Shown here: in pieces, positions 16,816-26,395 of the stretch
How positions within the stretch are numbered: position 1 is the stretch's first letter
Layout: the number at the start of each line of letters is the position of its first letter
Assembly (NCBI RefSeq): GCF_918698245.1
Contig: NZ_CAKKMS010000004.1
Location: 558,001-622,000, forward strand
Origin: Pedobacter sp. Bi126
GTDB taxonomy: Bacteria > Bacteroidota > Bacteroidia > Sphingobacteriales > Sphingobacteriaceae
Reading direction: 5' to 3'
Length of the DNA stretch: 64,000 nucleotides
Program-made: the position numbers and the translations under genes
The notes under the pieces: generated by a model
Told to the model about the DNA's origin: nothing
Database searches by the model: none
Seen by the model: only the letters and a program-made list of their open reading frames with translations

Positions 16816-18085
16816 GGGTATATTTTTTAAAAATAATGCAGGCGTTAATATCACCAAAACCAAAACTGGCTTTAGCTAAGATATTAATTGGTTGTTGAAT
16901 TAAAGTTTGCGGAATGCATTTCGCATCAATTAAAGCGGAAATCTCGGGGCTTAGGTCTTCGCAATTAATATTGGGAAAAATAAATCCTTCTGAAAGCTCA
17001 AGCATTGAGGCTACACATTCTATGCTCCCTGATGCTGCAATACAATGGCCAATCATACCTTTTAAAGAATTGATATACGGAAAATCATCGGCAGGTAATT
17101 GTAGTGCTGCTTTCCAGTTTTCTATTTCCAGGGCATCTTTGGTGGTTGCGGTAAGATGGCCATTAATAACATCGATTTCCTGGGCTTCAATACCCGCATT
17201 TTTTAATGCTGTTTGGATACATCGCTGTACAGCGGTAGGATTTGGTGCAGTCATCGTACCTAAGCCCCGCTGACCGCCAGAATTGATATGGCCGCCGAGT
17301 ACTTCGCCATATATTTTGGCTTTTCTAGCCATTGCACTTTCGAGCGATTCTAATACCAAAGCACCCGCGCCGCTTCCAGGTACAAAGCCACTTGCCGTTT
17401 CACTCATAGGGCGGCTACCTTTTTCCGGTTCATCATTATGTTTAAAGGTGCAAACTTTCATGGCATCAAAACCACCCCAGATATAAGGGCCGCTATCGCT
17501 TGTACTTCCTGCTAGCATTCTTGTAGCCTCACCTGTTTTAATTCTTTCGTAAGCCAGCAATATGCTTTCTGCTCCTGTTGCGCAGGCAGATGAGTTGGTA
17601 CTTACCTGATTACCTAAGCCGAGCTTGCCGCTGATAAACGCACTTACACCGCTGGCCATGGTTTGTATCACTACAGAACTTCCCAGTTTTTTGATTTCAA
17701 GCGCATCTATTTTATTAATTGCCCATCTAAATTTATCTATACCAGAAGTGCCTGCTCCGAAAATAGTACCGCTGTCCCAGTCGGGTTCTTCATTATTTTC
17801 GATGGTTAAGCCCGCATCTTTCCAGGCATCCAAGCCAGCAATAACACCATATATAATTCCTGTACTGTTTAGGTTTCGTAATTCAAGCGGTGTAAAATAC
17901 TGGCTGATCCGCTTTTCGCTAAGTACTGGCTTGCCTGCAATCTGACAAGAGAAGTTTAAGGCTTCCAGATCGGGCTGATGGCGGATGCCAGAAAGTCCTT
18001 TTTTTATGGCATCTGAAAACTCATCAATGGTAGTGCCATTGGGTGCGCATACGCCTAAACCGGTAATTACGACTCTGTTACCCAT
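16808..18085 (-). CDS. Beta-ketoacyl-ACP synthase (FabF-like)
   Basis: The 425-residue condensing enzyme has the full triad: Cys168 in NSSACATGAES, His310 in INGHLTATTKD and His347 in KGMIGHCIAASG. The thiolase fold starts with VVITGLGVCAPNG. It elongates ACP-bound acyl chains with malonyl-ACP. In this operon it probably builds or extends an acyl starter for the type III polyketide synthase. It overlaps the dehydratase gene by eight bases. A ketoreductase and enoyl reductase are missing and would come from primary fatty-acid synthesis. Confidence 0.92.
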   Translation of the reverse strand: MGNRVVITGLGVCAPNGTTIDEFSDAIKKGLSGIRHQPDLEALNFSCQIAGKPVLSEKRISQYFTPLELRNLNSTGIIYGVIAGLDAWKDAGLTIENNEEPDWDSGTIFGAGTSGIDKFRWAINKIDALEIKKLGSSVVIQTMASGVSAFISGKLGLGNQVSTNSSACATGAESILLAYERIKTGEATRMLAGSTSDSGPYIWGGFDAMKVCTFKHNDEPEKGSRPMSETASGFVPGSGAGALVLESLESAMARKAKIYGEVLGGHINSGGQRGLGTMTAPNPTAVQRCIQTALKNAGIEAQEIDVINGHLTATTKDALEIENWKAALQLPADDFPYINSLKGMIGHCIAASGSIECVASMLELSEGFIFPNINCEDLSPEISALIDAKCIPQTLIQQPINILAKASFGFGDINACIIFKKYTHE

Positions 18086-18515
18086 TTCCTTTTGATATTA
18101 ACATGCCCGAAATGCTGCCTTTGCAAATTATTTCGCCTGCTGCATTTTCCATTTTTACTTTGCAACTCAGTTTATTAAACCTAAAATACACTTTCTCACT
18201 CGTTACCGTAACCCGCTCACCAGGGTAAACCGGTTTTAAAAAGTCAATAGCGTTTGAAGTCATGGCGATGGATATATTTTGATCAATATCTTTTAACAGG
18301 TAAATACCTAAACAGACCAATCCAATCTGCGCCATGGTTTCAGTGAGGATTACTGCCGGGGTAACAGGGTGGTTTTTAAAGTGACCTTTGTAAAAGGGAA
18401 GGTCTTTAGCGTAAGTATAAGTGCCTTTCGTTCCATTTTCGTCAACATGCAGCAACTCATCAACAAATAGAAAAGATTTGCCGTAAGGGAGTTTAGCTAG
18501 AATCTTTTTTTTCAT
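18078..18515 (-). CDS. 3-hydroxyacyl-ACP dehydratase (FabZ/hotdog family)
   Basis: The 145-residue single hotdog domain has YKGHFKNHPVTPAVILTETM, matching the FabZ catalytic His (His45) and Glu (Glu59) with the spacing of the family. The usual FPG after His is FKN here. It would dehydrate 3-hydroxyacyl-ACP for the adjacent ketosynthase and ACP. It lies 18 bases after the polyketide synthase gene and overlaps the ketosynthase start. Confidence 0.85.
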   Translation of the reverse strand: MKKKILAKLPYGKSFLFVDELLHVDENGTKGTYTYAKDLPFYKGHFKNHPVTPAVILTETMAQIGLVCLGIYLLKDIDQNISIAMTSNAIDFLKPVYPGERVTVTSEKVYFRFNKLSCKVKMENAAGEIICKGSISGMLISKGNG

Positions 18516-18533
18516 TAGTGATGAGTTGAATGA

Positions 18534-19586
18534 TTACCATTGTAAAAGTATGCGCTGTGCCGAAAATCCAGGGCCAAAGCTTAACATCAGTCCTTTTTCT
18601 CCAGGCATTGGCTTTTTATCTATAATCCGTTCTAAAACATAGAGAACTGTTGCGCTGCTCATGTTTCCATAAAGCCTTAAAACTTCTTTCGTTTCGTTTA
18701 TATTTTTGCCTAGCTGGCCAAATAATTCTTCAACAATCTGGATAATTTTTTTTCCACCCGGATGAAAGATTAAATGGTTTATATTATTAATGTCGAGGCC
18801 ATTTTTGGAAAGAAAAGGATGAATAATAGCTGGAAAATGATTGGCAATGGTTTCCGGAACTGCCACATCCAGTACCATTTGCAATCCGGTATTGGTAAGT
18901 TTAAATCCCATCATCTCTTCAGCATCATAAAAATGGTACATTTCTTCAGCCAAAATCTCTGGCCCACTATCTTCTTCATTCGAACTTAACAGTACACAGG
19001 CGGCACCATCGCCAAATATTGCTGCACTTACAATGTTGGCCATCGAAAAATCGTTTAATTGAAAAGTTGCCGTTGGCGATTCTACCGCAACAACTGCGGC
19101 CCGTTTACCAGGATTTGCTTTCAGAAAATTCTTGGCATAAATCATGCCTGATACACCAGCGGCACAGCCCATTTCAGTAACCGGCAGGCGCACAATATCC
19201 TGGCGGAGTTTAAGTAAGTTGATCAGATAAGCATCTAAAGAAGGGATCATGATACCGGTGCAGCTCACCGTAATGATGTAGTCTAAATCCTGAGCTTGCC
19301 AGTTGGCTTTTTCGAGTGCGGTTTCCAAACATTTGGCACCCAGCTTTATTCCTTCTCTTACATAAATATTGTTTCGCTCCTCAAAACTTAAATCACTAAA
19401 AACCGCTTCGGGCGACATGATCGAGTATCTTTTATCTACCGCGGCGCTTTCAAAAATCTTTTTTACCTTTCGGATAAAGCGATCATCCTGATCTTTTAGC
19501 CAAATATCTAGAAATGGTAAAATCTCATCAGTTGATCTCCAGAATTCGGGCAAGGCTTTACTTACTGCTTTTACGGTTACGCTCAT
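18534..19586 (-). CDS. Type III polyketide synthase (chalcone/alkylresorcinol synthase family)
   Basis: The 350-residue protein has the type III PKS triad: Cys141 in TEMGCAAGVSGM, His275 in LIFHPGGKKI and Asn308 in RLYGNMSSATVLYVLE. The C-terminal GFGPG-like loop reads SFGPGFSAQ. Such homodimers extend an acyl-CoA or acyl-ACP starter with malonyl-CoA to pyrones, resorcinols or related aromatics. The dedicated ketosynthase, dehydratase and ACP next door suggest a fatty starter. The methyltransferase and FAD enzyme upstream fit tailoring as in Streptomyces SrsA-SrsB-SrsC. Product not determined. Confidence 0.93.
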   Translation of the reverse strand: MSVTVKAVSKALPEFWRSTDEILPFLDIWLKDQDDRFIRKVKKIFESAAVDKRYSIMSPEAVFSDLSFEERNNIYVREGIKLGAKCLETALEKANWQAQDLDYIITVSCTGIMIPSLDAYLINLLKLRQDIVRLPVTEMGCAAGVSGMIYAKNFLKANPGKRAAVVAVESPTATFQLNDFSMANIVSAAIFGDGAACVLLSSNEEDSGPEILAEEMYHFYDAEEMMGFKLTNTGLQMVLDVAVPETIANHFPAIIHPFLSKNGLDINNINHLIFHPGGKKIIQIVEELFGQLGKNINETKEVLRLYGNMSSATVLYVLERIIDKKPMPGEKGLMLSFGPGFSAQRILLQW

Positions 19587-20296
19587 ATTGTTTTAATTAT
19601 CCATTGGTAGCGGAAAGCCCATTTCCATTTTATTGAACTCGATTTCAGCTTTAATTGTTTGCTATATTTAAGCAAATCTGCCCTTTTAAACCCACGCAGA
19701 ATTGATACTAAGCCGTCTTCTCTAGACATGTCATTTAAACGGAATACATAACACAAAGCTTTAAACAAGTAATACGCTACTGCACTTCTTTGCAGGTCGT
19801 TTATTACAATGCCCATTGTTGCCAACCTTTTAAAATTCTCAAGCAGATTAATAATTTCTTCATCTTTAAAATGATGTAGGGTTAAAGTACAAAGCATAAT
19901 GTCGCAAGGTTCTGTTTTACTTAAATCCTCAAAAATATCGCTACAGGCGTAGGTTATATTGGGATAGTTTTTGGATAAACTTTGCGCATGATTTATCGTG
20001 AACCTATTGGCATCTATCCCTTTTAAAATAAAATGTAAACCTTGTTTATTTGCATAATCTGCCAAAGAGCGCAACATATCTCCATTTCCACAACCAATAT
20101 CAGTAATACGAATAACCTCGTCCTTTGGTTTGCTGGTGATTAAGCTTTTAACTCCTTCGAGTGTAACTTTATTACCACCAAGGAGTTGATTGATACTGGC
20201 TATTTTATCCAGTGCATCGCGTAATATCTCACCTTCCATGGCAAAGTCATCCATAATCTCCGGCGCTGTACTTCTATATGTGGTATCTACTGGCAT
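19583..20296 (-). CDS. Class I SAM-dependent methyltransferase
   Basis: The 237-residue protein has the SAM-binding motif I ITDIGCGNGDM, an acidic motif II (LKGIDANRF) and the post-I segment DIMLCTLTLHHF. The C-terminal part is membrane-near and aromatic rich. It resembles UbiE-like and SrsB-like methyltransferases acting on quinone or phenol substrates. Its stop overlaps the polyketide synthase start by four bases and its start is three bases from the FAD gene stop, so it is tightly coupled. Confidence 0.87.
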   Translation of the reverse strand: MPVDTTYRSTAPEIMDDFAMEGEILRDALDKIASINQLLGGNKVTLEGVKSLITSKPKDEVIRITDIGCGNGDMLRSLADYANKQGLHFILKGIDANRFTINHAQSLSKNYPNITYACSDIFEDLSKTEPCDIMLCTLTLHHFKDEEIINLLENFKRLATMGIVINDLQRSAVAYYLFKALCYVFRLNDMSREDGLVSILRGFKRADLLKYSKQLKLKSSSIKWKWAFRYQWIIKTI

Positions 20297-20299
20297 TTA

Positions 20300-21427
20300 T
20301 TATAAAATCTTGATCGGTTTACCATGTGTCTGCTTAATTATTTTGTGGAGAAGAAAGGGCATTTTAGTCAACGCACTCATGGCCAAATTTTCGAATTTAT
20401 TGTTCCTCAGCAAAGAAGATAATACGCTGCCCACTTTTAAGCGGCTTTTAAATTCTTTATTCCAGTGTAAAGTATAAGTTTTTTCTAATGCTACACGCGA
20501 ACCAATTTTTCCCTCTATTCTTTGATGCAAAAGTTCTGAAACAATTTTAGCACTGTGGATGGCCATGGCCATGCCATTTCCACAAAGTGGATGAATTAAT
20601 CCGGCAGTATCGCCAATCATTAAAATATGGTTATACACAGGTTCTTTAGTTTCGAAAGAAATCTGACTGATGGTTAATGGTGTATCGAATAAACAGGTGG
20701 CATTTTCGAAAATAGCTTTCAAATGCCTGTTTTTATAGAGTGCGTTTTCCTGGAAAGCAAGCAGGTTTTTGTGTTTTTTGAAATGCTCATAGTTAGCTAG
20801 GTAACAGATATTCAATCGATCATTTTCAACGTTCGAAACGCCACAATAGCCACCTTCAAAATTATGAAGGCTTACCAGATTACTCGGAAAATCGGCTTTG
20901 TAATGGGCTTTAACTGCCAGGTAAGGTGATTGTTTGTTGATGAAATTCCGGTTTAGCTTAACATCAATTGCTGACCTTTTTCCATAAGCGCCAATAACGT
21001 AAGTTGCTACAAAAGCGTTTTTAGCAGTTGTTACTGTAAATTGATTGTTGGCAAAGTTAATCTGTACAACGCGATCATGAATTATGTTTATTTTTCTCCT
21101 GATCAGTTCGGTATAGAGATAATGATCGATGGTGTATCTGCTTAAACCAAAGCCGCCAAGGGGTAATTTAGTTTTGATGCTTTTGCCAGAAAGGGAAGTG
21201 AAAAGCAATTCGCTTATTAATGTGGGTGCCAGATTTTCAATATCCAGACCGAGCCATTCAAAATAGGGGAGCACTTCATTAGAAATATATTCGCCGCAAA
21301 CTTTATGGTGGGGATAGGTATCTTTTTCGATCAACGTAACATTTAAACCCGCCTTATTCAGGTGGAGTGCTGCTGTTAAACCTGCCAATCCACCACCAAT
21401 AATTAAAATTTCTGTTTCGGCCTGCAT
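20300..21427 (-). CDS. FAD-dependent oxidoreductase (geranylgeranyl reductase/monooxygenase type)
   Basis: The 375-residue flavoprotein has the N-terminal dinucleotide motif EILIIGGGLAGLTAA, then EKDTYPHHKVCGEYIS, a signature of the geranylgeranyl reductase-like group. The second FAD motif is LMIGDTAGLIHPLCGNGMAMAIHSA. It could hydroxylate or reduce the polyketide or lipid product. First gene of the seven-gene operon, with about 426 bases of repeat-bearing spacer upstream. Confidence 0.9.
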   Translation of the reverse strand: MQAETEILIIGGGLAGLTAALHLNKAGLNVTLIEKDTYPHHKVCGEYISNEVLPYFEWLGLDIENLAPTLISELLFTSLSGKSIKTKLPLGGFGLSRYTIDHYLYTELIRRKINIIHDRVVQINFANNQFTVTTAKNAFVATYVIGAYGKRSAIDVKLNRNFINKQSPYLAVKAHYKADFPSNLVSLHNFEGGYCGVSNVENDRLNICYLANYEHFKKHKNLLAFQENALYKNRHLKAIFENATCLFDTPLTISQISFETKEPVYNHILMIGDTAGLIHPLCGNGMAMAIHSAKIVSELLHQRIEGKIGSRVALEKTYTLHWNKEFKSRLKVGSVLSSLLRNNKFENLAMSALTKMPFLLHKIIKQTHGKPIKIL

Positions 21428-21853
21428 ATGATAAGATGGAACCCCAATATAACATTTAAAACTCGGGTTTGTTCCATTTAAGCTTCTTTAACCACAGAGG
21501 TCATGGAGAGAAAAACACAAAGTGCACTGAGTTGGGTGTGTAATGTACTAACATGCTGTCAGATGTTACCATCTGACAGTTTCATTTGCGCTCGTTCCCA
21601 AACGAGTGCACAACAGCTTTACGATTTTGTCGTTTGTGACGATTGATTGTCTTTTCTGGGAGGTTCAAAACTTAAATAGTAGCACCACTGTTCCAGATTT
21701 AAACGGGATTGTAGCGGTATCCTTTTGTTTTCCTTCAAAACAAAAGATTTAGCGGAAAGCCCGACTAACGTTGATAATATTTGCGGGTATTACTTTCCTA
21801 AAAACCCGATGAAATATAATCCAATCTGCTTTGATTTTCAAATGAAAGCCAGC
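21428..21853. other. Repeat-rich intergenic region
   Basis: This spacer holds, in order, an accacagaggtcatggag-type word (21484-21505), the REP-like palindrome at 21556, a short CTCGTT/AACGAG hairpin (21590-21605) and an IR with ATC-TTTTGTTTT/AAAACAAAAGAT (21719-21748). No gene is seen. It separates the polyketide operon from the hydroxylase gene. Confidence 0.6.
21556..21579. repeat. REP-like palindrome, copy A
   Basis: CTGTCAGATG-TTAC-CATCTGACAG, a perfect 10-bp stem with a four-base loop. Related copies lie at 34862 and 42789. Confidence 0.75.
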
Positions 21854-22993
21854 TTATCTGTCACTTCTTTCTTCCATATTCAAGTCGGTATCAAACGGAC
21901 TTTTTGTAAATGGATAAATGGTTTGTTTAACAAAACCTTTCGGATACGAAGCTTCATGTACACCTGTTCCGGCGGGCCATTCTTTGCCTGGTAAATAATA
22001 GGTGCCAAACATCATATCGATAAAGGGAAATATTGAGGCGAAGTTATGTCCATAATATTTAGGGTCTTCGCAATGGTGCCAATGGTGATATTGGGGTGTT
22101 GTAAAAATGTATTTTAACGGACCAAAATTAATCCTGGTATTGGCATGGATGAGTACTGCATGTATTGCAATAAATATAATGTATACATTGAAAACGGTAG
22201 ATGAAAAGCCCAAAACATAAAGCGGGATGAAAGTCATTGCCCTGGTGAAAAATATATCAATAAAATGGGTACGGCTTCCCGCCAGCCAATCCATATTTTG
22301 TGTAGAATGGTGTATGGAATGGAAACGCCATAAGGATACCCGGGTATGGAAAAAACGATGTGCCCAGTATTGAAACAAATCGGTACTGAAAAAAGCCAAA
22401 AACAAAGCCACTATAAATGGAAGACCCTGTACCCAGGTGTGCAATTTATCTAAACCTATCCAACCGAAAAATAATACGGCAGGTTTTTGGGTTACAATGC
22501 CAAAAAACTGAATAAATAGGTGACTGATTACAAAATAGGTTAAATCGGTACGCCATTCTTCGTGGAATTTGGTTTGCTCATTATTTTTTGGGAAAAACAA
22601 TTCTAAAGGGACAAAAATGGCAACCATTAATAGGAGATCTAAAATCATCCAATCAAGGCCAAAATGCCAGCCCGATTTGGCTACATCTCTACCTTCTACA
22701 CTCAAAGCCCCCAATATTACAGCTAAAGCACCGAGTGCAAAGCCTGGCCAGGCCCATTTTAGTTTTTTACTAAGGATTAAACTTAACAATGAAAAGAAGA
22801 ATGCTGCAATAACGCCTCCAAGCATTAGGGCTTCCATACTGTTTTTTGTGTATATTTCACGGAATTCAGGCGTGGTTAACTTCTCTGGATAATGAAAACA
22901 GAGAATGCCAAATAAGGCCAATACGGCTAAAAAAATAGAAATATATCCACTAATCTGGCCTTGGCCCACTACTAATCTTTTGTTCGGAGACAT
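21854..22993 (-). CDS. Sterol desaturase/fatty acid hydroxylase superfamily membrane protein
   Basis: The 379-residue protein has several N-terminal membrane segments (about 13-120) and further ones around 165-265. The diiron His clusters are HRFFHTRVSLWRFHSIHH and YHHWHH, with HANTR between. Enzymes of this family hydroxylate or desaturate lipids at the membrane. Substrate is unknown. It lies behind the polyketide operon on the same strand but 860 bases of gene and spacer separate it, so a link is not supported by spacing. Confidence 0.85.
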   Translation of the reverse strand: MSPNKRLVVGQGQISGYISIFLAVLALFGILCFHYPEKLTTPEFREIYTKNSMEALMLGGVIAAFFFSLLSLILSKKLKWAWPGFALGALAVILGALSVEGRDVAKSGWHFGLDWMILDLLLMVAIFVPLELFFPKNNEQTKFHEEWRTDLTYFVISHLFIQFFGIVTQKPAVLFFGWIGLDKLHTWVQGLPFIVALFLAFFSTDLFQYWAHRFFHTRVSLWRFHSIHHSTQNMDWLAGSRTHFIDIFFTRAMTFIPLYVLGFSSTVFNVYIIFIAIHAVLIHANTRINFGPLKYIFTTPQYHHWHHCEDPKYYGHNFASIFPFIDMMFGTYYLPGKEWPAGTGVHEASYPKGFVKQTIYPFTKSPFDTDLNMEERSDR

Positions 22994-23201
22994 TAAAATA
23001 TGTTTTTGATAGATAACAATGATAATAAAAAAAGATAATATGGTCGAATAACTTTTGTTAGTTCATTGTTTAATACTTAACCGACCCGAACGCCCTGCGC
23101 CGAATACCCAACTTAATCCAGTATATTTTGTTATTTAAAGAGAATAATTATTTTACACCTAAATAATCAAATATTAGCTAAATAAAGCCTCAAATCTACC
23201 T

Positions 23202-24359
23202 ATGTCATATCACTCAAAAATCATAATCTCAATCGTAATAGGCTGCTTTTTCATCTCCCCGCGCGCCTTGGCGCAACAGCTTATTAAAGGACAAGTGGTT
23301 AACGAAGCCAATAAAGGTATCGCATCCGTATCGATTTATAATAAGCAGAAATTAATTGCCCTGAGCGATCCTGAAGGAAACTTCAGCTTTAAAATAGATT
23401 CCTTAAATAAAGGTCAATCGCTTTCTTTCAGTTCGGTGGGTTACGAAAGCCATTCGGTTAAAGTTGATGAGCGAAGCAGTACAAGTGACCTCATAGTTAA
23501 GCTAAAAGACAAATACACTAAATTGGACGATGTGCATATTTATGCTGCCAATTTTGCTTCTGCCTTAATTAAAAATGCGGTCGCGCACCTTGCCGATACC
23601 GGTGTGGTAAGCGAAAAATTGTTGTGTAGGCAGTATATGGTAAAGGATGGCAAATATTATAGTTATGCCGAAGGATTATTTAACCTTCATACCGATGAAT
23701 ATAAAAACGATATCAGGTTACAGCTTGAGGGACTAAGAAGGCTTAAGGAGCTCAAAAAAACAGGAGGTGTGAAGATTAATTATGCTGTTGATTTAAGAAT
23801 TGAGCTTAAATCTTATTTTGTAAGTAATCTTAACGATAATATGCTCAGCGGAGATAATGATTACGAAATTGAAGGACAGGTTGAATATGAAGGGACAAAA
23901 TGTTACAAGATCTCTTTCACAAGGGCAAGAAATGTATTGTACAAACGCAAGAATGGCTGGATTTATATCACGGTAGATAAACACCTGATTAAAGGAATGG
24001 AAAGTAATATCGCTACGATAAACAAAAGCATGATCTGGATAAACAGGCAAAACTACACCATCGATAATGGTTTGTCGAAGTTATCTTCTACGTATTTAAA
24101 GTGTAATGTAGTGGCCGGCTTATTTTCGGAAGGAGAACCTTCGGCAGAGATGGAACTGATTTTTCTGGAAAATATTGATCTGGAATTAAAAAACAGCGAC
24201 AACTATTCTACCCTAAAACTTAGACAGGATTTTTATCAATATCCTAAAAAGAACAATGCCGAATTTTGGGCAGTACTTTATCAAAAGCATAACTTAAAGA
24301 TTCCGGAGATAATTGTCGAAACCTACAAATCGGATAAAAATATTTTGGAACAATTTTAA
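23202..24359 (+). CDS. CarboxypepD_reg-like secreted protein
   Basis: The 385-residue protein has a signal peptide (to about ALAQQ), then a carboxypeptidase-regulatory-like domain (LIKGQVVNEANKGIASVSIYN to LIVKLKDKYTKLDDV, about 26-115). A C-terminal domain of about 270 residues is related in style to the one in the protein at 14968. Function is unknown; the family is common at the Bacteroidota cell surface. No peptide gene was found upstream here, unlike the two related loci at 8255 and 14485. Confidence 0.72.
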   Translation: MSYHSKIIISIVIGCFFISPRALAQQLIKGQVVNEANKGIASVSIYNKQKLIALSDPEGNFSFKIDSLNKGQSLSFSSVGYESHSVKVDERSSTSDLIVKLKDKYTKLDDVHIYAANFASALIKNAVAHLADTGVVSEKLLCRQYMVKDGKYYSYAEGLFNLHTDEYKNDIRLQLEGLRRLKELKKTGGVKINYAVDLRIELKSYFVSNLNDNMLSGDNDYEIEGQVEYEGTKCYKISFTRARNVLYKRKNGWIYITVDKHLIKGMESNIATINKSMIWINRQNYTIDNGLSKLSSTYLKCNVVAGLFSEGEPSAEMELIFLENIDLELKNSDNYSTLKLRQDFYQYPKKNNAEFWAVLYQKHNLKIPEIIVETYKSDKNILEQF

Positions 24360-24400
24360 ATCTATCTGTTCATTCGTTCATCGGGTTATTGTTTAAACCG

Positions 24401-24450
24401 GTTAATTGACTCCAAACGCCAAACTCTCAACTCCAGACTAAATCATCTTC
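24401..24450. repeat. Quasi-repetitive intergenic spacer
   Basis: Words such as TCCAAACGCCAA and CTCTCAACTCC; the first also occurs at 52487 inside a coding sequence. Similar spacers occur at 31372, 40283 and 45898. Confidence 0.4.
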
Positions 24451-24545
24451 CTACAAACCATTTCATTGATTAAGGGTTGCTTTATTGGGGATCGGCTTAG
24501 CCATGCCTTTCTTTTTTAAATAATCAGTATTTTTGAAACCACGAT

Positions 24546-25607
24546 ATGCTACTGAACTATCTACGCCTTTTACTGCTTCCTTTTTCGATCATTTATGGAA
24601 TGGCTATTCTTCTCCGTAAAAAACTTTATGATTGGGGATTGATGCGATCTGTAAAGTTCGATTTGCCAGTAATCTGTGTAGGCAATTTAGCCGTTGGCGG
24701 ATCGGGCAAAACACCAACAACAGAATATTTGGTGAAGTTGCTGGCCGGTTATAAAATCGCCATACTCAGTAGGGGGTATGGCCGGAAAACGAAAGGTTTT
24801 ATTGTTGCCGATGGCGCTGCGACAGCCGAAACGATAGGGGATGAGCCATTACAGTACCATCAAAAATTTGCAGGTGTTACCGTTGCTGTTTGCGAAGACC
24901 GTTTAAATGGGATTAAGCAATTGGAAGAGAATCACGATTTAGTTATTCTTGATGATGCCTTTCAACACCGCGCGGTAAGGGCAGGTTTTAATATTCTGCT
25001 TTTCGAATTTAGAAAGTTGGGTACTTTGCAGTTTTTATTGCCAGCAGGAAACTTAAGGGATGTTTTCTCCTCGCGTAAAAGGGCCGATGTATTATTGGTT
25101 ACAAAATCGCCGGTTCCCCTGTTACATGTTGCCCAGCAGGCTGCTATAAATGAATTGCAACCAAATGCCAATCAACCTGTATTACATTCTTATCTCAAGT
25201 ACGGCGATCTTATTCATTTATACCATAATGAAAGCCGTACGCTCGAGTCGATTAAAGATTTCGAAATTTTCCTGCTCACCGGAATTGCAAATCCTGCTCC
25301 GTTAATAGAAGAGCTTGAAAAATATACCAAAACCATTAAACACGAAGAATTCCGGGATCATTATGCTTTTAAAAATGATGATATTAAGAAGTTTAAATCT
25401 GTTTTTTTGGCAGGGACTAAAAAAGATAAAATCATTATCACAACAGAAAAGGATAGCAAGCGTTTAAGAGCTACCGGATTTGAAGATTTACTGGTAGATT
25501 TACCTGTATATTATTTACCCATAGAGGTTGAATTATTTGAAGAAGATAAGATTACCTTTGACGAACTCATTTTAAACTATGTTAAGAGCAATAGAAGAAA
25601 CCGTTGA
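24546..25607 (+). CDS. lpxK: Tetraacyldisaccharide 4'-kinase
   Basis: The 353-residue protein has an N-terminal membrane anchor (LLRLLLLPFSIIYGMAILL region), then P-loop GNLAVGGSGKTPTTEYL and the LpxK motifs SRGYGRKTKGF, GDEPLQYH and DDAFQHRAV. It phosphorylates the lipid A disaccharide precursor at the 4' position on the inner membrane. Its end overlaps the next gene by 29 bases, a co-transcribed pair. Confidence 0.95.
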   Translation: MLLNYLRLLLLPFSIIYGMAILLRKKLYDWGLMRSVKFDLPVICVGNLAVGGSGKTPTTEYLVKLLAGYKIAILSRGYGRKTKGFIVADGAATAETIGDEPLQYHQKFAGVTVAVCEDRLNGIKQLEENHDLVILDDAFQHRAVRAGFNILLFEFRKLGTLQFLLPAGNLRDVFSSRKRADVLLVTKSPVPLLHVAQQAAINELQPNANQPVLHSYLKYGDLIHLYHNESRTLESIKDFEIFLLTGIANPAPLIEELEKYTKTIKHEEFRDHYAFKNDDIKKFKSVFLAGTKKDKIIITTEKDSKRLRATGFEDLLVDLPVYYLPIEVELFEEDKITFDELILNYVKSNRRNR

Positions 25608-26394
25608 ATATATAAAACGTAAAACAGAGAACTTTAAGCCAGAAATAGGTATTATTTTAGGTACTGGCTTGGGTGGCTTGGTAAAAGAAATCGAAGTTGA
25701 GCATCAATTGATGTATTCTAATATTCCAAATTTTCCAATTTCTACTTTAGAATTTCATAGTGGGAAACTGATTTTTGGAACATTGAACGGAAAGAAAATT
25801 ATTGCCATGCAAGGGCGCCTACATTATTATGAAGGTTACAGCATGCAACAGATCACCTTCCCGGTTAGGGTAATGAAAGGTTTGGGTATAGAAAACTTAA
25901 TTGTATCTAATGCTGCGGGCTCGTTAAATCCTGAGTTTAAAAAGGGCGATTTAATGATTATCGACGATCATATTAATTTGCAGCCAGATAACCCATTGCG
26001 TGGTTTAATTGAAAGTGAATTAGGCCCCCGTTTCCCGGATATGAGCCAGCCCTATAAACGCGATATCATAGCTAAAGCGCTGGAAATAGCTAAAGATGTA
26101 GATATTAATTGTCATAAAGGGGTATATGTTGCCGTTTCCGGACCGAATTTAGAAACCAAAGCTGAGTATAAATACCTGCGTTTAATTGGCGCTGATGCCG
26201 TTGGTATGAGTACTGTGCCTGAAGTTATTGTAGCCAATCACGCTGGTTTACCTGTTTTTGCCATCTCTGTGTTAACGGATGAGGGTTTCCCGGAAGATCT
26301 GCAACCTTTTAATTTAGAAGAAATTTTAGCAGCCGCCGCCAAAGCTGAGCCTAAAATGACGGAGATTTTAACCCGATTAATTTCTGAACTATAA
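25579..26394 (+). CDS. punA: Purine-nucleoside phosphorylase (trimeric type)
   Basis: The 271-residue protein has the PNP/MTAP family 2 motifs: IGIILGTGLGGL with the phosphate-binding Gly stretch, LEFHSGKL, MQGRLHYYEGY, NAAGSLNPEFKKGD and VGMSTVPEVIVANHAGLPVF. It cleaves purine nucleosides with phosphate in salvage. The start ATG lies inside the end of lpxK. Length and motifs match the family. The symbol is chosen by family; a deoD-type hexameric enzyme is excluded by the sequence. Confidence 0.92.
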   Translation: MLRAIEETVEYIKRKTENFKPEIGIILGTGLGGLVKEIEVEHQLMYSNIPNFPISTLEFHSGKLIFGTLNGKKIIAMQGRLHYYEGYSMQQITFPVRVMKGLGIENLIVSNAAGSLNPEFKKGDLMIIDDHINLQPDNPLRGLIESELGPRFPDMSQPYKRDIIAKALEIAKDVDINCHKGVYVAVSGPNLETKAEYKYLRLIGADAVGMSTVPEVIVANHAGLPVFAISVLTDEGFPEDLQPFNLEEILAAAAKAEPKMTEILTRLISEL

Positions 26395-26395
26395 G

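Noticed and set aside
16816-16863. Longer start for the acyl carrier protein
   Set aside because: The extra 16 residues overlap the ketosynthase and are absent from the ACP fold; the ATG at 16815 fits.
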